Notes: generated by a model not told the origin, from the sequence alone. A stretch of 64,000 bases of DNA from Cantharellus purpuraceus (GCA_025174535.1 JALBUN010000001.1:2666001-2730000), one strand, 5' to 3'. Counted from the first letter of the stretch, positions 36,617 to 47,791 are shown. A program made the numbers and translations.

Positions 36617-38140
36617 TTAACCAGAGCCTGTTCGTGAAAGTTAGATGGGCCTGCTGGAGTGAGCAGAAAACCCTTACCACTGGCGTAAACCTTGCCAAAC
36701 AGGACTTCTTGCAGCTTGTCGTAGAGGGAGAGCACACCAGCACCGGCAACACCTCGGAGGATATTAGCACCTGCACCCTTGAACAGGGACTTTGTGCCTT
36801 CCTTGGCAATGATCTGGAATACGAATCCACGTCAGCACAGCTTCTCTCTCGAAAAACATATAATCACCTGCGAGCCAGCATCGAACATGGATTTATAGTG
36901 AACGCCACCGCCAGAAGTCATCATCATGCGACGTCTGCGGTTTCAGATGAACAACAGTGCAAGCATGATCTGGATTCGCTGCACAAACCTAATAGTGTCC
37001 AGAGGGTAGGAAGCAAGGCCAGCACCAATAGTAACACCCCAACCAAGCATGAACGAGGCGAAAAAGCTGCCCTCAAGAGCACCAGTGAGAACAACAGGCT
37101 CTGTATAGTTGTCAGATGAGATGTCATTGACAGAATCAGGGCCGACGTACTAAGTGAATCATAGACACCGAAGCTTCGATGAATGTCAGATAAGAACCAC
37201 GACAGATCGCATGGATATGGGCTTACTAAAGACCACGGTAGACAATGATACCGACGACAGAGGGGACGAATCCACGGTAAAGACCTGCGATACCGTCGGA
37301 AGCGAGGGTCTTCTTATATACATCGACAAGGCCGTTGAATTGCCTGGCACCTCCACTCTTCGCCGACTTTGCGTCATTTGCAAGACGTGTACGGGCATAG
37401 TCGAGGGAGTAGACAAAGAGAAGTGACGAGGCACCGGCAGCACCACCAGATGCAACGTTGCCCGCGAACCATTTCCAGTAGCCTTCATTCTTCTTAAAGC
37501 CGAAGAGTGACTTGAAGTAGTCCTCTGCATAGTGCTCTGAGATATATGCACAGAAAAACAACAAAAACGTGCGTACTGAAAGCAAAGTTCAAGGCTTGTG
37601 TGGGGAAGTATCGGATGACGTTAGCAGTGTTGCCTCTCCACAAAGAGACGAGCCCCTCATCCCGGTATGTACGGGAGAAGCAGTCAACAATGCCCTTGTA
37701 CGGGCTCGCCAATCGGCCTTGTTTAATCTGGCAAAATGTGAGCACGCGCATTGGAATGGGTCGTCAGACATACCATTTCATCCTAACGACAAAACCCAGC
37801 GCATCAATATCCCAGAGGACGATAAGCCCAGAACACCAAATACCTGATTTTGAACGAGAAGCTGGGATGGAACGGTAAGTGATCGTCGCTATCAACGATG
37901 GGCAATCGCAACAGACCTTTATACGCTCAATGGGGGCCGCACTTGTCTTTGCGACAGCCTATGATGTTCCGACAGTTCAAGGGCCCTTCTGCAGACTGTA
38001 AGTTTGCACGCACCGCGGACACACCACCCATCATGAAATCGACTGTTTGACGTGTCAATGACACCGTCAACGAAGAGCTCGAAATATGGCTGCTTACTGG
38101 CAAAGTCCTTAGGAGACTTGACCTTTTTTGCGTCGGCCAT
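36617..38140 (-). CDS. AAC: mitochondrial ADP/ATP carrier
   Basis: Inner-membrane adenine nucleotide translocator exchanging ADP for ATP. It is split by about nine short introns, dense even for this window. Pieces in order: [101 protein letters not shown] and [20 protein letters not shown]. The last pieces are [18 protein letters not shown], the nucleotide-carrier signature RRRMMM and [22 protein letters not shown] final intron brings the end to GKVYASGSG with stop 36617-36619. The start is the Met that opens the conserved MADAKK; an in-frame Met 108 bases upstream is probably 5' UTR. All three carrier repeats and the P-x-D/E-x-x-R type motifs are present. Confidence 0.95.
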
Positions 38141-38564
38141 TTTTGAGCGTGAAGGCGGGCGACCAGGAGAGAGAGGAAGAAAGAGTCTGAGCTGTGGTTG
38201 TAAGAGGGAAAGCGGGAAATGAAGTTTCGTCAAAAATTTATCTTTCATCCGGCTGGTCGGCGCAGGCGTCTATATCGGACGTGACCGGGATCTCACTATC
38301 GGCATACGGGTGTAGCCCATTCCGTCTCGTAAATACAAACCATCTCGAATGTTGTGTATTCAAAAACAAAAATTATAAAGATTGCACGAAAGAATATCAA
38401 TTCCTTCGAAAAATGTGAACAATGCCTACTCCAACCTCTCCAGCGTGGCGAGCAAGAAACCGCTAATCGCAACATGACAAACAAGAATAAACCACGCGAA
38501 GGTGTCCAGAAACCCATCACTCAACACGGTGACTCTGATTGTTTACTGCAGGGGACCGATATTA

Positions 38565-38628
38565 TCAGACATGATCATGTAGGGCAGCTGAGCGTCCACT
38601 AACCATGTACGGAACAACAATTCCGCGT
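38565..38628 (-). CDS. possible alternative last exon of the repeat-peptide precursor
   Basis: If the GTGAGT at 38684-38679 is used as a donor, a 56-nt intron with a CTGAT branch-like motif and the acceptor CCAG ends at 38629. The frame then continues RGIVVPYMVSGRSAALHDHV to TGA at 38565-38567, replacing the stop after MAP. Both forms are open; which is used cannot be told from sequence. Confidence 0.4.
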
Positions 38629-38680
38629 CTGGATGATCAGGTAATGAGCAACCTACGCACATAGCATCATTATCTTTTAC

Positions 38681-39733
38681 TCACGGTGCCATTACTGGGG
38701 AACCCAGGGACTCCCAACGCTTATATGGCTGGGGATCTCCGCCACTTTATGGGACGCGTTTCAACATCTATGCTGCGTGCAACTAGTGACTAGACTCACT
38801 TGGCCACGGTAGGGATCGAGTCTGGGATGGACGCCCGCTTGTATGGCTGGGGATCACCGCCACTTTATGGGACGCGTTTCAACATGCTGCTGCTGCGTGC
38901 AACTAGTGAATAGACTTACTTGGCCACGGTAGGAATCGAGTCTGGGATGGACGCCCGCTTGTATGGCTGGGGATCTCCACCACTGTGGAGTACGTTTCAA
39001 CATCTATGCTGCTGCTGCGTGCAACTAGTGAATAGACTTACTTGGCCACGGTAGGGATCGAGTCTGGGATGGACGCCCGCTTGTATGGCTGGGGGTCTCC
39101 ACCACTTTATGGAATACGTTTCAACATCTATGCTACTTGCAACTAGTGAATAGACTCACTTGGCCACGGTAGGGATCGAGTCTGGGATGGACGCCCGCTT
39201 GTATGGCTGGGGATCTCCACCACTTTATGGAATGCTTCAACATCTATGCTGCGTGCAACTAGTGAATAGACTTACTTGGCCACGGTAGGGATCGAGTCCG
39301 GGATGGACGCCCGCTTGTATGGCTGGGGGTCTCCACCACTTTATGGAATACGTTCAACATCTATGCTACTTGCAACTAGTGAATAGACTCACTTGGCCAC
39401 GGTAGGGATCGAGTCTGGGATGGACGCCCGCTTGTATGGCTGGGGGTCTCCACCACTTTATGGAATACGTTCAACATCTATGCTACTTGCAACTAGTGAA
39501 TAAACTTACTTGGCCAGGGTAGGGATCGAGTCCGGGATGGAGGCCCTCCTCGCCAAGGCAAGATCTACATCCTGGGGCAAACCACGGGCATTAGCCATGT
39601 CCTTGAAGTAGCATTACAATTATAGATTGCACTTATGAAGAGGGAGAAAGCTTACCTGGATGGGCATGGGCATTGCCGAGGACTTTGCAAAGATGCATGC
39701 CATGACGGCAAGCAGGATGGTATTGGACAACAT
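38681..39733 (-). CDS. secreted repeat-peptide precursor (Kex2-processed type), mini-exon array
   Basis: Predicted secretory precursor of 203 residues. Exon 1 (39733-39656) encodes a signal peptide, MLSNTILLAVMACIFAKSSA. Exon 2 (39601-39510) gives a short leader ending LALARR, then ASIPDSIPTLA. Six 63-nt exons follow, at 39455-39393, 39338-39276, 39222-39160, 39104-39042, 38982-38920 and 38862-38800. Each adds NGGDPQPYKR plus ASIPDSIPTVA. The last exon starts at 38744 with NGGDPQPYKR and ends WESLGSPVMAP with TGA at 38681-38683. Introns are 53-59 nt, start GTGAGT or GTAAGT and end AAAG or ACAG. Every cassette is bounded by Arg-Arg or Lys-Arg, so Kex2-like cleavage would free seven 19-residue peptides. 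An alternative 3' end exists: the stop is embedded in a strong GTGAGT donor. No match to a named peptide is known to me. The structure is seen directly; secretion and processing are inferred. Confidence 0.82.
38685..39510 (-). repeat. tandem exon-intron units, period 116-122 bp, seven units
   Basis: Seven head-to-tail units, each made of one mini-exon plus one intron. Exon starts on the minus strand are at 39455, 39338, 39222, 39104, 38982, 38862 and 38744. Exons are constant in length (63 nt) except the terminal one. Introns vary through a GCT/GCTGCTGCTG-type length difference near their middle. The array lies entirely inside the secreted precursor gene. Confidence 0.9.
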
Positions 39734-40756
39734 CTTGACTGAAATGGTTGCTTTTTTATCAGTACGAAATGAACGGTATTCGAAACGAAGGGTCGTCCGG
39801 CGGCCAACGTGGTCGGGTAGTAACTATACGAGGTTGTGAGCGAGAGAGGAAGCAACGACAAGGAGATAGGCTTACAAGGAAAAAGGTGAAAGGGAGATGG
39901 AAGTTGGAAGGAAGAGTGGTCTTGTCTGGGAGCGCTGACCGTTGCCGCCATCAGTCGTTACTACTTAAAATAACATCGGCTACCGTAAGGCTGTTTCTCG
40001 ATGCTATGGCTCCCGAGCGCTTACCGTCACCTGACAGCCATCACCGGCATTTGACAGACCACAAAGTGCGTGACAAGGTATCCCACCCTGCACCGCCGCC
40101 ATAGGACTATATGTGACCTTAGGGGGATCCCAGTGCGGCCTCCTTCCACCGTTACGCCTGATCCCCTTTGGATGTTCCATACTAGAGCAGCACATCCTGT
40201 GCCTATTCCGACTCACCATTCCACGTCGTTTTTCTCAATATATCTAAAGGGTATGAAGCCTGTTGAAAGCAGATGAAGATATCCCCAAACTTTCCTATAT
40301 AAAATACATGCACATCCAAATACAATACAGACATACAGCGTACATACATGCATAGGCTAAAATAACAGATACATAGTGGCGTAACACACACAATCCCAGC
40401 CCGCACTTGACCGTCAGCCAAGACTGTCTGTGATCTTGGACAGTTTGGTGTCGAAACTGTCACGACACACAGGATATCATGTAGAAGATAGGGGTAGCTT
40501 TGTGGACGTATAAGTCATACATCGAGATTGTGGAAATATGCAGCCGTGAGGGGATTAACCATAGATTTAGAGGCAATTCTTAGCAAGGAGGTAGCCCGTT
40601 CTCAGAATTTGTTTAGGGCTACCGTGATCAATTTCTGGCTCGGAGTCGGCTCCTTCGAGCGCTGGTGGCTTTCAAGCGCTTGACCTGACCCGACAACTCT
40701 GAAAACGCCGGTACAAATCATCGGTGTCCAATATCCCGCCATAATCCTAGCGTTCA
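39734..40756. promoter_or_regulatory. divergent intergenic region
   Basis: About 1 kb between the peptide precursor (minus) and ESF1 (plus), holding both promoters. A minus-strand frame at 39652-39951 is only the precursor exon read in another frame. A stretch rich in ACATACATGCA-type motifs lies at 40310-40350. No further gene is seen. Confidence 0.4.
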
Positions 40757-43067
40757 ATGTCAGATCCTCGCTTTGCACGTCTCAAAACAGATCCTCGCTT
40801 TCGCAAGCCACGTAGAAAGCAACAGAAAGTCGTGCTAGATGATCGTTTCAGGTCCATATTTGACGACGGGGACAGGAAACCAAAAGGGAAAGCTAAAAGT
40901 ATGTCCAGGGCATCTATATTCTAGTAGCCAGCGGCTGACGTTGTAGTGCGACAGTCGATAAGTACGGTCGTAAAATATCAGCGAGCCAGAACACCGACAA
41001 CCTAAAACGTTTTTATCGGCTTGAAGACGATGAAGAAGCTTTAGAGAAGCCTGCTGTCCCCGACTACGCTCGTGGCGAGATCCTCATGGACAGTTCAGAC
41101 GAAGAAGACGAACAAGTCCACGAATCAGATGACGACCATGGCGAGGTCATTCTAGGAAGAGATATTCGCAAGCCCATCAAGGTTTCTGCAGAAGAGCCCG
41201 AGGTTGACTTGGACGAATCACAGTTTGCTGAACTCGATGCCCTCGCAGAAGTCAATGCTGCCGCAGCCAAGGATGACGACGTGTCCGGTGCCCTAGCTGG
41301 CGGCGAACAAACAAACCGCCTGGCAGTCGTCAACCTGGACTGGGATCATGTTCGAGCGTCTCATCTGTTCAAAATTTTCTCTTCTGCACTCGCCCCCTCA
41401 CCACACGAGCGAGAGCGAGAGGCACCGAGAATACCACAAGGGAGGGTCCTAAAAGTGCAAATTTATCCCAGTGAGTTCGGGAAAGTGCGATTGGAACAGG
41501 AGCGAAAAGAAGGGCCACCAAAGGAACTCTTCAAAAAGCCTGACTTATCTCGTGATGGTGACCATGAGTCACATCTCGCGGAGGAGGATGATGGCAATGA
41601 GTACGACGAAGATGCGCTCCGATCATACCAGCTGGAACGACTTCGGTGTGTGTTCGTTCATCACTCCAGCGGAGTGAACTTATATTATGTAGATATTATT
41701 ATGCCATTGTCACCTGTGATGCTGTCAAGGCTGCTGCTCACATATACTCAGAACTTGACGGAACAGAACTCGAGCGTTCGGCAAACATGTTTGACTTGAG
41801 TTTCGTACCGAAGGACATGGTTTTTGACACCGAGGTCAGGTACGAGTATACTACTATCTAAAATTTTACCTATCCGACGACATTACTATAGTGACGAGGC
41901 CACACAAGAGCTTTCTGACAACCACAAGGGTGTAGACTTCGTCACAGATGTGAGTGGCTGCAGCCACCTTCCACTACTCCAATTTGACACATCACTAGGC
42001 CCTTCGTCACTCTCGAGTTAAATTAACTTGGGACGACGACGATCCGGAGCGGATGAAAATCACTCGCCGCACACTCTCGCGAAAGGAAATTGAAGAGTCC
42101 GACTTCAAGGCATACCTTGCCTCTTCTGACAGCTCTGATGAAGACTATGATGTTGATGATGCATCCGCAGATGCGGCTGCGAAACGGGAAAAAATGCGCG
42201 CACTCTTATTGGGAGGTGGCGATGACGACAATGAGCTATTACCAGAAGGCTGGGGCAAAGATGCTGAAAAAGCGGGAGAGATGGAAATAACATTCACACC
42301 TGGGCTGAGTGGGAAACATGATGAAGCGGAAGGTGAAGAAGAGACAACATTGCAACGGTATCTGAGGAAGCAGAAAGAAAAACGGAAACAAAAGAAGAAG
42401 GCGGCAAAAGCTGGAAGAGAACATAATGAAAAGGAAAGAGATGATGAATTTTTCGGAGAGGATAGTGATGATGAGGGAGAAGAAGTTGCGTTAAGGACTG
42501 GGAAGGGCAAACCCCCGGCCGTGGAGTCCAAACCCCCCAAAGCCAAGCACGTGGAGTCGACCCCAGCTGAACTCGAGCTTCTTCTGTCGTCTGTAGAGCC
42601 CTCTCGTGAGCCCAAGCATTTTGACATTCGCTCTGTCATCAAAGCCGAGAAGGCTGAGTCAAAGAAGCGAGGGAAAAAGAACCGGAAGACAGGTTCAAGG
42701 GCTGATGAGGACGAGGCTCAAGAGCATTTTTCCATCAACGTCAAGGACGAGCGATTCAAGGCCTTGTTTGAGGATCACGAGTTTGCAATCGACCCCACCA
42801 ACCCTCAGTGAGTGATCGTTTCGGTTTTCTCAACTTGTCGATGTTGAACGTTTGCACCTTTACAGCTTCAAAAAAACCAAGAGCATGTCGGCGCTGTTGG
42901 AAGAGCGTGCAAAACGACAACATAATGATTCAAAAGTGGAAGGAAAATCGGAGGGGAATCACGCGGGTGGCGAGAGAAATGCCACAAGCATCAAGAGCCT
43001 CGTCGAGAGAGTCAAACGCAAGAGTGCAATGTCAGATGAACAGAAGACGAAGAAAAGAAAATTATGA
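40757..43067 (+). CDS. ESF1: pre-rRNA-processing protein ESF1
   Basis: Nucleolar protein required for 18S rRNA maturation. Exon 1 starts MSDPRFARLKTDPRFRKPRRK and LDDRFRSIFDDGDRKPKGKA. After the intron (acceptor CGACAG) comes IDKYGRKISASQNTDNLKRFY. An acidic stretch is followed by TNRLAVVNLDWDHVRASHLF and LKVQIYPSEFGKVRLEQE, then across an intron YYYAIVTCDAVKAAAHIYSEL and NMFDLSFVPKDMVFDTE. Another exon has VKLTWDDDDPERMKITRRTL. The second half is highly charged with long Lys/Glu blocks. The C-terminal NUC153-like piece is DERFKALFEDHEFAIDPTNPQ spliced to FKKTKSMSALLEERAKRQ. It ends in a basic nuclear-localisation-like tail, KTKKRKL. The domain order is the full ESF1 architecture. Confidence 0.93.
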
Positions 43068-43427
43068 TCGTTGTTCCTCGCGGTACATGTTTTTTTTTTT
43101 TTTTTTTTCACCTGGATTGTGTGGATATCACAGCTAATGACATGGCACGCTACTGTCATCCAAAATTACTCCCCATGTTGTGCTGAACTGGAGTAATTCA
43201 TATCGAGGATGTGGTTTGGTGAAGGCGTGTAGGTTTTAATAATCCATACGTCCAAGTTGCAACTGCGCCACCAGGAGTAAGCTTGAGCCCATTTAAAGCT
43301 CGATCGAGACGTCATTTCATAAGGAGCGTGCCTGCCGATCCTCAAACCAAAAAGGTTTTAAAGTACGAAAGCACCCCATTTCTACTCTTCTCCCATACCG
43401 TATCATTCTTATAATCTGAAGCACAAT
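43068..43427. other. intergenic with a poly-T run
   Basis: Separates ESF1 from the aquaporin gene (same strand). It starts with a pure T run of about 20 bases at 43090-43109, which may belong to the ESF1 3' UTR. Nothing else is recognised. Confidence 0.5.
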
Positions 43428-45139
43428 GCGCTCTACAAGTATCAATAAAGCCGCCTCTAATGTATTTGCTAACTTCAAGACAGACGTCCAAGCCGCCACG
43501 CTCGAGTTTATAGGAACGGTGAGAACACTTGCTACGGCTGTTATTTTTTACTGATTGGAGACTCAATGCTAATCTCAGGTTGTGAGTCAGTCCTTGATAT
43601 CACAGATGGAATGTCTCCAAGTCCGAGTGACCGGTGTCTCTCTTATTCCTTGCTAGATGTTCTTGTTGCTCGGCCTTGGGGGCGTCCAATCTGCGGCGTT
43701 CTCCAACCAAGAAGCAGCTCGAGCCGCCAATAGTGCACAGGGTGGAAAGTCCATCAATAAGGTTGCCTCTATAGAACAGTTAACCTACATTGCGTCAGTC
43801 ATCATGCTAAGCACACTTTATCCCGAGTATGTTTTCATGCAAGCGCCTCTGTCGAAAGTATTTCGATGGGTCTTTCCTTGTTGGTCTCGGCATGGTTATT
43901 CTTTCGGTGCGTGTCTTAATCCTCATCGATGGTATTAATGGAGTGGATGGAAGTACGAGCTCAGCGTCACTGGGGGATTGTTCAACCCTGCCGTTAGCAC
44001 GTCCCTTCTTCTCATAGGCGCCATTGGACCAGTCCGCTTCGTACTGTATTGTATTGCCCAGGTCTGTGGTTTTCTATTGCCTTGTCGTCAACCTCTCACA
44101 TCTCGCATATTGCAGCTGGTGGGGGGTATCGTGGCATCAGCCTTACTCCTCGGACTTGTTCCAGGACCTCTTGTATTTAAGTGAGTGTAGTGAACCACCC
44201 AACTTTCATGCCACAATAACCTATTTACGTAGCACAAGCCCCAGCCCATCAACCAGCCTAGCGCAAGCTGTTTTCATTGAGATGTTCATCACAGCTGCGG
44301 TATGTTCCAGTTCAATGTCCCCCTTCTCCACTCTGAATATTTCAAGCTGTGCCTAGCAGTACTCATGCTTGCCGCTGAGAAACATCGTAGCACGCCTTTT
44401 GCACCTGTAAATAACTCTGACGGAGGGAAGCAGCCACTAATTATCCTTTCCAGATTGGCATTGGTCTCACGCTGCTTGTTTGTCATCTGTACGTGCTAAA
44501 TGAGGTGCACGTTTTGTGCACGTTTTGTTGCTGATGCTGTCTTATCCCAGCTGGGCTGTATGCAGCTAATTATGTCCTCACTATGCCGTTTATTGAACCT
44601 CCTACTCCAGGTACCTTATACAGGAGCCGCTATGAATACTGCGCGTGCCTTTGGTCCTGCGGTGATCACATCGTTCAACACCTCGCACTGGGTTTACTGG
44701 GTTGGTCCATTACTAGGAAGCCTTCTGGCCACAGGTGAGTACAGGCTCGCAGGAAACCTCCCATTAAACTTCATTGATACTTGAACACCACGTAGCCTTC
44801 TATACTTTCTTAAAATCGCAAGTTTTTTTAGAACTCACAATTTTTTGATAGTTAACATTTTGTGAATAGGATAAAGTACTGGCATCTCAACCCAGAGCAA
44901 GACAACCCCAAAGCGAAGTCTCCTGCCAATCCCGTCGACACGTACGCTGTTTCATTATACACTTTCTTGCTCTTCCTTATATAAGTAAAAACGGTATCAG
45001 CATCAGCCATGCAATATACGTAGCCTCCCCGAACCCTCATGTTTCTGGCGGTCGACATATCGAAGACGCCCATGGTAGAGAAAAGCCTGAGCACGCTCCT
45101 GGGCAACGTCACACGATGACTGACGACAGGTCGGTGTAG
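43428..45139 (+). CDS. aquaporin / MIP-family channel
   Basis: Six-helix water or small-solute channel. Exon 1 gives MRSTSINKAASNVFANFKTDV and ATLEFIGT. Next are MFLLLGLGGVQSAAF, a loop SAQGGKSINKVASIEQLTYIA, and the first pore loop, GGLFNPAVSTSLLLIG (canonical NPA). Helix 4-5 exons carry QAVFIEMFITAA, then VLMLAAEKHRSTPFAP and IGLTLFVCHL. The second pore loop reads YTGAAMNTARAFGPAVITSFN, so the second motif is NTA rather than NPA; the following Arg and AFGPA are intact. Helix 6 is SHWVYWVGPLLGSLLAT. The C-terminal tail after two more introns is polar and ends RHTMTDDRSV at TAG 45137-45139. About ten short introns. An NTA second loop occurs in fungal aquaporins as far as I recall; selectivity cannot be predicted. 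Confidence 0.87.
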
Positions 45140-45881
45140 CATTTTCCTCACTTTCACTTGGATCATCTCGATTTGTACTGCTTTCACAATGAGTATCACG
45201 CGTTGTGCTTCCGCGACCATTTCCATCAGTTGATGGGATTAACCAGTCTTCTGAAGCATGAGCTGCCATGCACTTCAAGTTACGAAGTAGGGGGGGCGAA
45301 CTTGTCCGACACATCGAGAGAGAAAACTTGTAAGAAACGGAAAATTGTATATTAGATCAATCGGACAGCTAGAGAAGAGCTCAGTGAAGAAAATTCACCC
45401 TGGTATTGTGCAATTCCCAGATAAAAGCCAACCTACTGTAAGTAAGTTACAACGAAAACAACTTCAGTGAATGTTACATAACGTGCGTGTGACTGTACAG
45501 TAGCAACTAGTCACGTGCGTTCCAGCTTGCCACGCGGCTCCCTCAACATTGTAAGCCCCTGATTTTGAATTTAGCTAAAATCTCCACGTTCTATAATGTA
45601 ACTTGAGCGAATCGATCGCGATCGTGATAAAAGATCTAGTGCCAAGTACTGACCAGCAGCACCGTGGCGCTGCGGAGCTTGAATTTCCTGAACTGTTAAG
45701 TAGTCGCTCACTTTCAGCTTCACTGTCAATAGCATAGCGTCAATAGGTGGAATCCAGGTTGTGTCTTTGCACAGGCGTGCAAATAACCGTAGAAAACCCA
45801 CAGGTTACACGGACATTTATCAGCGTCAAGTTTACTCAGCAGTTTGGCTGATGGTAACATCCAAGTTCTCTTTGGTGTACC
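45140..45881. other. intergenic, perfect 12-bp palindrome
   Basis: About 740 bases before the F-box gene. CGATCGCGATCG at 45613-45624 is a perfect palindrome; no factor is assigned. No gene is recognised. Confidence 0.4.
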
Positions 45882-47791
45882 ATGACTCAGAGTGCTGGAT
45901 TCGATAATCTTCCTGAAGAATTGATTATACGCATCTTTAATGAGTTGGATGTATATGACATTTCCAGTTGTTCGCTGGTAGGCCCCTAGTTCCAGGCCGA
46001 TGGGCTTCCCTGAACTGTATTCAACAGACATGTCGTCTCTTCCATGCGGTGATCAGGGATGATCTCATTTTACAATACAAAATGAGCCTTACCATCGCGG
46101 GGGTTGAGGATGGGGACGCAGAGAGTCGCCTTCCAGTCGTTGATCGATTAGCCCAACTCAAGACTATCGAGCAAGGTTGGGCTGATCTACACTTCCGCAA
46201 GAGGTATCGACTACGGTATCCCTCATCACCCACTTGGATGGTGTATGGTGGTATTCTGGCGCAATGCCTTCCGTTCACCGGTCTGCGTGGAATGTCATTC
46301 ATGGAGCTGCCGTCTGCAGAGCACGAATCCTCTGGACGCGTTTGGCAACATCATGACCTGGGAGTAGGGATAAATGACTTTTCGATGGATCCTTCACAGG
46401 ATCTCGTTGTCCTGGTCAATGTCCCAGCGGTTATTGAATCGTGCGTGGACTGGTTTCCTCAGAACGGGATTGTTAACCTTACCCACCATGTAGAGCTTCT
46501 TCTGCTCCATTCTTACGCTTTCAAATTCATTTACGGAGCATGAGTACCGGCGGAACACACCCTCGCGCTGCAGATCCGGTCCTCCTTTCCGAACTGGGCA
46601 TTGACCAGCCGATTTACACCTTTATCATTCGGATTATGAGCGATTTTCTTGCCATCCATTTCTATACTGTAGTAGGCGCCGGGGAAGATCGGTTGTATAT
46701 ATGGAACTGGACAACAGGCCAGTTGGTCACTGTGAGCTAGTCACCTTTTAGAACCGGCCTGACACGACTACTTACCGGTGCCACAGGACTTGAAGACTTC
46801 TTCTTATAGTGGGAAAATGGAGGGTCTCTCCTTTCTCTCTCCGCGACATTTCATCATAGGGAGGTATTTGTATGACACAAGATACGTTTATCAACCACCT
46901 GCACTTGATGTGTTCGACTTCCTCGCTCCACAACTCAGAGGATCCACAAAACCGCAGCTCATCCGCACATATGAACTGCCGTCTGCAGGAGAAAACATCT
47001 CTGTTTTAACCTTAATCCCTCGATCCGACCCTTATCCGGGATTTTCGCCACCCCCCACTCCACGTAGCAAACCTTTCTACGCTGCGCCAGATTCTCGCCT
47101 AATGTCTATCGGCATGGATTTCATATCCCACTCTGAATATAAATGGTATTACGTGCTCTTCGTGCACCAGTCGTTGTTTCTAGAAGATCTAGAACCCAAA
47201 TCGAGACAAGAAGACAGAACCATACCATGGGAGCGCTGGGGACCCGCAAAGACCAGGTTAATGCGTACAGACGCCAATGAGTATCAAAAACCCCTTCATG
47301 TTTATGGAACACGGTATATACGGTTGGAACCATCGCCTCTCACTGCGGTGGGATTTTACCTCCGGGTGTTGGATTTCAACCCACTGACACTCAGGCGTGG
47401 TAGGTTTGAGTATGCTATTGCTTGAAACAAAACGTTCTAATCGACTTGTCCATGAACCGTAGTGCCCCCATCTTCAGCGGAACCGAGGTCATCTCCATCA
47501 GAAGGCAGTTACGAGCCCATGAGCAGCACTAGTGTTCTTGTATCTCAACCAACGGTCCACTCTGCACCCCAGTCACCGTTCTCCGAAACGGTGTGTACCA
47601 GCCTCCCATACCGGGACGTGAGGAGCAGGGAGACTTTTAATTATTCGGCCGTCATGATTGACCAAGATTGCGTGGTGGGATATCGTAATAAGAGGGTACG
47701 TGTCGGCCTGGTTGGACTTACAACGGTAGTTCATTGCATGACATCGCAGAGGGATCGAAGGAACAAGTTTATAGAGCTCTTGTGTGTCTAA
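45882..47791 (+). CDS. F-box protein
   Basis: Substrate adaptor of an SCF ubiquitin ligase by family. Exon 1 (45882-45977) has the F-box start: FDNLPEELIIRIFNELDVYDI then SSCSL. An intron leads to TCRLFHAVIRDDLILQYKMSL, then IEQGWADLHFRKR. The motif INDFSMDPSQDLVVLVNVPA is typical of a large basidiomycete F-box group. After a GTGCGT intron the protein has a beta-propeller-like strand pair (GEDRLYIWNWTTGQLV). A further exon carries GLSFLSPRHFIIGRYLYDTRY and YYVLFVHQSLFLEDLEP. Two more introns lead to the end at 47791; using a GAG instead of CAG acceptor for the last exon would move the stop to 47844. No homologue of known substrate is recognised. Confidence 0.75.

Noticed and set aside
38800..39510. 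Reading the repeat exons from the AAG just before CGGGCG, giving 38-nt exons
   Set aside because: This choice rotates the frame at every unit and makes the observed exon differences non-synonymous in part. The AAAG/ACAG acceptor 25 bases upstream gives 63-nt exons, constant phase and only silent changes.
38700..39560. CRISPR array or satellite DNA
   Set aside because: The units are 116-122 bp with splice signals and an open frame, continuous with signal-peptide and leader exons. The organism is a eukaryote.
42145..42642. Minus-strand Ser-rich frame of 165 codons
   Set aside because: Shadow of the Lys/Glu-rich ESF1 exon; acidic and Lys-rich codons read backwards give Ser/Phe/Leu.
43090..43109. 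Poly-T run as a retroposed poly(A) tail
   Set aside because: No processed gene copy or target-site duplication is seen beside it; it is likely a simple homopolymer in the ESF1 3' region.
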